Source: Halichondria panicea (lineage: Eukaryota > Porifera > Demospongiae > Suberitida > Halichondriidae). Taken from it: a DNA stretch of 64,000 bases. Position 1 is the stretch's first letter. The number at the start of each line of letters is the position of its first letter. Below the pieces are notes generated by a model. The model ran no database searches and was not told the origin of the DNA. It was given only the letters and a program-made list of their open reading frames with translations. Shown in pieces: positions 60,366 to 64,000 of the stretch. The stretch is taken from assembly GCF_963675165.1 (NCBI RefSeq), contig NC_087381.1, positions 6,263,378-6,327,377 of the forward strand. The letters are read 5' to 3'. The translations under genes were made by a program, and so were the position numbers.

Positions 60366-60846
60366 ATGTAGTAATTTTTATTCATACATAATTATAATAT
60401 CCTTCGTTTATTGTTGTTATAACAAATATTTCATATTCAGTTTTATAGACGAAGTCATGTATATACATGGTGTTCAAAAAGTGACACAATATAATAATAT
60501 TTATAATAAACAGATGATCGGCGTATGCATGTCTATAATTATTGATAATACATGGTACAGAGTGTTTTTCAATGACAACGTCTGTTGAAGCAAAACATGT
60601 ACAATAGCAGAATACTTAGTATCTAGCACATCAGGCAAACTGAAGATCAAGTGAAGACATTAATTTTATACTCTAGTTCATCTTGTGGACTCTCATCAAT
60701 ATAGGTAAAGATCATTAACATTTTCTTGTAAAAACATTGCACAAGGAGGTACACTAGTTTATTAATATTACTTGAACACTAGTTATATTATAACTCTTTA
60801 CTTGTGTTTGCAAGGATGTGATTGGACACACCGTCATGCACTGCAG
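60366..60846. other. Gene-free stretch
   Basis: AT-rich DNA with no supported exon or repeat. Confidence 0.35.
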
Positions 60847-61357
60847 TAGCCTCGAATCCAGGCCGATTAAAATACGGCCTGCATGGTTTAATTAATCATA
60901 GGCGTGTGGTCCATACACACCCATGTACCGGTAATCTACTATGCATGTATATGAAGGTTTATAGCCTAGCCTAGCTAGCTAGCTGTGACCTCTATGGTGT
61001 TGTCGAGAAGGCTTGCACACTAGTCTGAAACCAGAAGAGGCTCTCATCTACCTCTATGATGGTTGGATGGTCATGATGTTTTGAACTTGGTTTCTGTACA
61101 AATGAGAGCTTCTTCTGGCTTCAGACTAGTATGCAAGCTTTCTCGACAACACAATAGCTTCACAGGAGACAAGTATTTGTTAAAATTAATACGGAAAGAA
61201 ACTAGTAAATAAACTAGTTTACGGTATAATTTTACAAAGGTTTTTACTATAAAGTATACGAGTTACCCAGATTCTGGGTAACTCAGTTTGCGCATGTGCA
61301 CTATCACTCATGCAATAGAGACCAAGCTGTATTTTAATCGGCGTGGTCTCAAGGCTG
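60847..61357. mobile_element. MULE-like MITE with 9-bp target duplication
   Basis: Left TAGCCTCGAATCCAGGCCGA, right (inverted) TCGGCGTGGTCTCAAGGCTG. Flanked by an exact duplication GCACTGCAG (60838-60846 and 61358-61366). It shares the nested AGAGGCTCTCATCTAC inverted repeat with the copy at 7188. Confidence 0.85.
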
Positions 61358-61414
61358 GCACTGCAGTGGCAAGATACTAACCTTTGCCCTCACCACTGTA
61401 CAAGTCTTGTCAAA

Positions 61415-61594
61415 TACCGTGTATAATAGCGGCTAATTTTCAGGGGGAAAAATATTCGTGTTGAGCAATATTTAGTCCGTTTGTGGATAATATTTTCGTG
61501 ATTGCTTGCACTGCATTCATTTGTGGGTAAATATTCGTTCAGTGTTCATCGACGAATATTTTGCCCCCCGGAAATCACCAGCTATATAAACGGT
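61415..61594. mobile_element. Diverged MITE of the TACCGTATAGCGGG family
   Basis: Left TACCGTGTATAATAGCGGC, right CACCAGCTATATAAACGGT. Internal ATATTCGT motifs are repeated. Confidence 0.6.
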
Positions 61595-62397
61595 CAGGTA
61601 TGTGCTCCTGATACAGTATAGTCAGGAGCAGCTCCTGGTATAGTTCATTGATCATTAATTTATAAATGCTCTATCAAACCATTATTTTGCCAATCAATCT
61701 TAGACTGCATGTATGTATCTACCAATGGACACTATTACAGTGTCCATTGGTAGATAGTACACTCAGTCCTACATGCTATAATAATATACCTGGTTTTAAA
61801 GTGTCCTAATTGAACAGCTCAGCAAAACTTCAAAGGATAATCGCTTCATGACACTATCCAATCTATACCACAGAATCCAATATCAACATTGACATGTTGA
61901 TAACACGCTCCCAATTTACAACAACGTTTGGCCATACTATACTTACTTCATGACTCTGTGACAGTGTTTGTATTGTTGTGAGGTATACATTGTGTGTGCT
62001 GAATGATAGTCCAGAAGCGTGATACATGTAATTACTTTGCGGCTAAAAATGTTATTAAAACTTCATCACAAACGATTAATAATCAATAGTATGTCTACTC
62101 GTGCAATAAGGGATTAATAGCACTCATAACAACTGGCTAGGTTAATAGTTAGTATCCTTGCCTTTAATCCTATATTGCACTCTTAGCCATACGTACTATA
62201 CTAGCTGTATAATTATGTATTAAGGCCACCATAGACCAGGCAACTTTCAGGCAATTTGTTGCCTCAACAACTGCCTCGTGTATGTTACAAATTGCTTACA
62301 ATCTGTTGTATGCAAGTTGTTGCCTGACCATGGTCAATAGATTGCCTGAAAGATCAAAGGATTTACTTTATCATTTATTTGTTACACTAAGTCCGGC
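61595..62397. other. Gene-free stretch with small palindromes
   Basis: A hairpin with 17-bp arms is at 61716-61756 (TATCTACCAATGGACAC). An inverted-repeat element at about 62225-62355 pairs CAGGCAACTTTCAGGCAAT with ATTGCCTGAAAG. No gene. Confidence 0.5.
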
Positions 62398-62720
62398 ACA
62401 CTACCTATATGCTGTCATAATGAAAGCACGCGGGTGCTGATGCCTCGGTGGAGGTGCCAAAGCTACATAACATAAATCTATACTAACAGCTTTATACACA
62501 CAGTAAACATTTTTGCATCAGGCAGAATCACAGGGAAACTCAGGTAATGATTGACCATGATTGTATTAATGGCTGCATGAGCTCTCTTATCACCCTTGCA
62601 GCTACCAATAGCAAGCGTTCTAGTGCAGAGCGAATTACTAAGTAGAGTAGCAACACTCAGTGAATAACGAACTCTTCTGAAAAGGCTGCTACTTTAGTCA
62701 CATATTTACTCCCTCCAGAT
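62398..62720 (-). repeat. Dispersed repeat, inverse of the 4.2-4.5 kb copy
   Basis: ATGAAAGCACGCGGGTGCTGA and GCCTCGGTGGAGGTGCCAAA are the reverse of 4491-4528. Further on, AGAGCTCTCTT...TAGCAAGCG and TTCTGAAAAGGCTGCT correspond to parts of 16700-16860. Confidence 0.6.
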
Positions 62721-64000
62721 CTATTCCTCTACTGGAAAACCCTGGAAAATCCGGGATCCTAAGAACAGAAGGAAAACTGCTGTTTTACTATTTGGATTTA
62801 CGCTATTGCAAACAGGAGTTTTCTTCGCAAATGCACTATTGAGCAGTGACAAAACTGTATGCTAAGTTACAGTCATTTTTCCCCGAGTGAAGACCAGTGA
62901 CACGTTATTCCACTAATCTGATAGTATGTATGTATGTGTTTATGTGTTAGAAAGATAACATATTTATTTATTTATGTTCACAATGCAAGTACTACACATA
63001 TTAAAAGTTGCGAATTGGCAAGTTGTGTCAATTATTACTCTATATTTTGTTTTTATTCGCATATCTAAAGGGAAGGTTAACTTCATAAGGTGTTATGCAT
63101 TGTTTGTTGTTTGAAATGTGTGTATAGTTAGCCTCCTTAACCTCCCCTGAAGAGATGAAGTGTACGGCCTGGGATCGAGGCTAGTGTACACTAAGTTCAT
63201 TGCCTAGTCTGTTGTGTTAGCCTTGAGATCACTGCAATGATTGACTGCATGTATACCTATATAGACAAGACTATACTTCTCATGGTCATTCACACGAGCT
63301 AGTAAAATTAATGATAAAGTCTGCTGAGAATTGATTAATAGCTATTTTTCACATCCATTCATGTGAAGAATATTTGTCAATTTGAGATCTGAGAACTGGT
63401 GCATGGCATCTCCGTGAATATGTATAATGTGAGCTAGCTGGTGTTGGGTTGCAGGTGTGTGCATTGTTGTTATTTTTAGATGTGAGTTGTTGGTTTTAGT
63501 GGTTCCCTATATAAAGCATCTTTTCCTGTGTGGTGTACTGACGTGACCATGTTTGGTATTATACTAGTGTGTAGTGACCAACAATGATTTGACCAATCAT
63601 AATTACTGTCAGTCTGAGTGTTGTATAGATCTATATAGAGTTGGTGAGAAGCTACTCTAAACAAGAATCAGGTAAATTGCTAATAATTATGTGCAAGTAC
63701 TCAATCAATCGTGGTTTTGTGAATACTATCTTGTGCATGTTATCTGCATGGAACTGGATGGCTTAGATGACCAGTGGGTTCAGATAATCCGTCTATAATA
63801 CGATGTACTTGTTCCACACCTGTTGTTCGAATATTAACATGATCTAATTTACTATACAGGTACGTATGATCAGGAGTACATTGGTCTGATCCACCCCTAT
63901 TTGAAATTGAGCCGTCACCATTATGAGGTGATCATCATTGGCACTTGGTATGAATTTTCCAATCCTCCCCCTTGAGTCAACACACACTTTGTGAATCTAT
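62721..64000. other. Right end of the window
   Basis: No gene is firmly supported. An isolated MULE-type terminus (GGCCTGGGATCGAGGCTA) lies at 63164-63182. One acceptor-led open stretch at 63860-63975 is listed under findings as weak. Confidence 0.35.

Noticed and set aside
1-64000. tRNA or rRNA genes
   Set aside because: No cloverleaf with A and B boxes or rRNA core motif was found by reading. A tRNA scan would be needed to exclude degenerate copies.

Overview
The window looks like nuclear DNA of an early-branching animal, most likely a demosponge (Amphimedon-like). This is inferred from AT-rich DNA with short GT-AG introns, phase-1 exons carrying Calx-beta, sushi and cysteine-rich modules, an adhesion-type GPCR, a ROCO/death-domain pseudogene and dense small inverted-repeat transposons. 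No database was searched, so the species is a guess.

Layout. 334-838: last exon (TM5-7 and tail) of an adhesion GPCR that begins outside the window. 1731-2505: frameshifted ornithine decarboxylase pseudogene. 4704-17401 (+): a complete 14-exon gene whose exons join in frame to exactly 900 codons: signal peptide, three cysteine-rich modules, Calx-beta domains, three sushi domains, one TM helix and a tail with a duplicated tyrosine motif. 18057-24100: a 6-kb foldback element, two opposed arms of a degenerate 8-bp satellite inside near-perfect ~100-bp terminal inverted repeats. 24262-31825 (-): a decayed multi-pass membrane-protein gene with a Thr/Pro-rich 36-bp minisatellite tail, split by a very young copia retrotransposon (26931-30972). 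32594-34246 (+): COR plus death-domain pseudogene. 35.2-42.1 kb: nested inverted-repeat elements and two copies of one promoter/signal-peptide exon. 37237-54889 (+): a 32-exon gene that joins in frame to exactly 2503 codons: signal peptide, IgGFc-binding-type domain, nine Calx-beta, three sushi, hormone-receptor-like domain, GAIN/GPS and a family B2 7TM core. 55.3-59 kb: second copy of a segmental duplication (GPCR tail, MULE-like element, minisatellite). 59103-59857: tandem death-domain remnants. 60-64 kb: transposons only, apart from one weak candidate exon near the end.

The two intact genes draw on the same extracellular toolkit (Calx-beta and sushi exons, almost all phase 1) but end in different signalling parts: a single-pass helix with Tyr motifs versus a 7TM domain. 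With the extra GPCR tail at the left edge this looks like a locus of surface receptors that evolves by exon shuffling and segmental duplication. That these receptors serve recognition or adhesion is inference from their domains.

The least ordinary items are the 6-kb foldback satellite with its paralogous empty site, the IgGFc-binding/Calx-beta/7TM architecture with a GPS lacking the usual cleavage residues, and a copia element with identical LTRs but a deleted reverse-transcriptase core.
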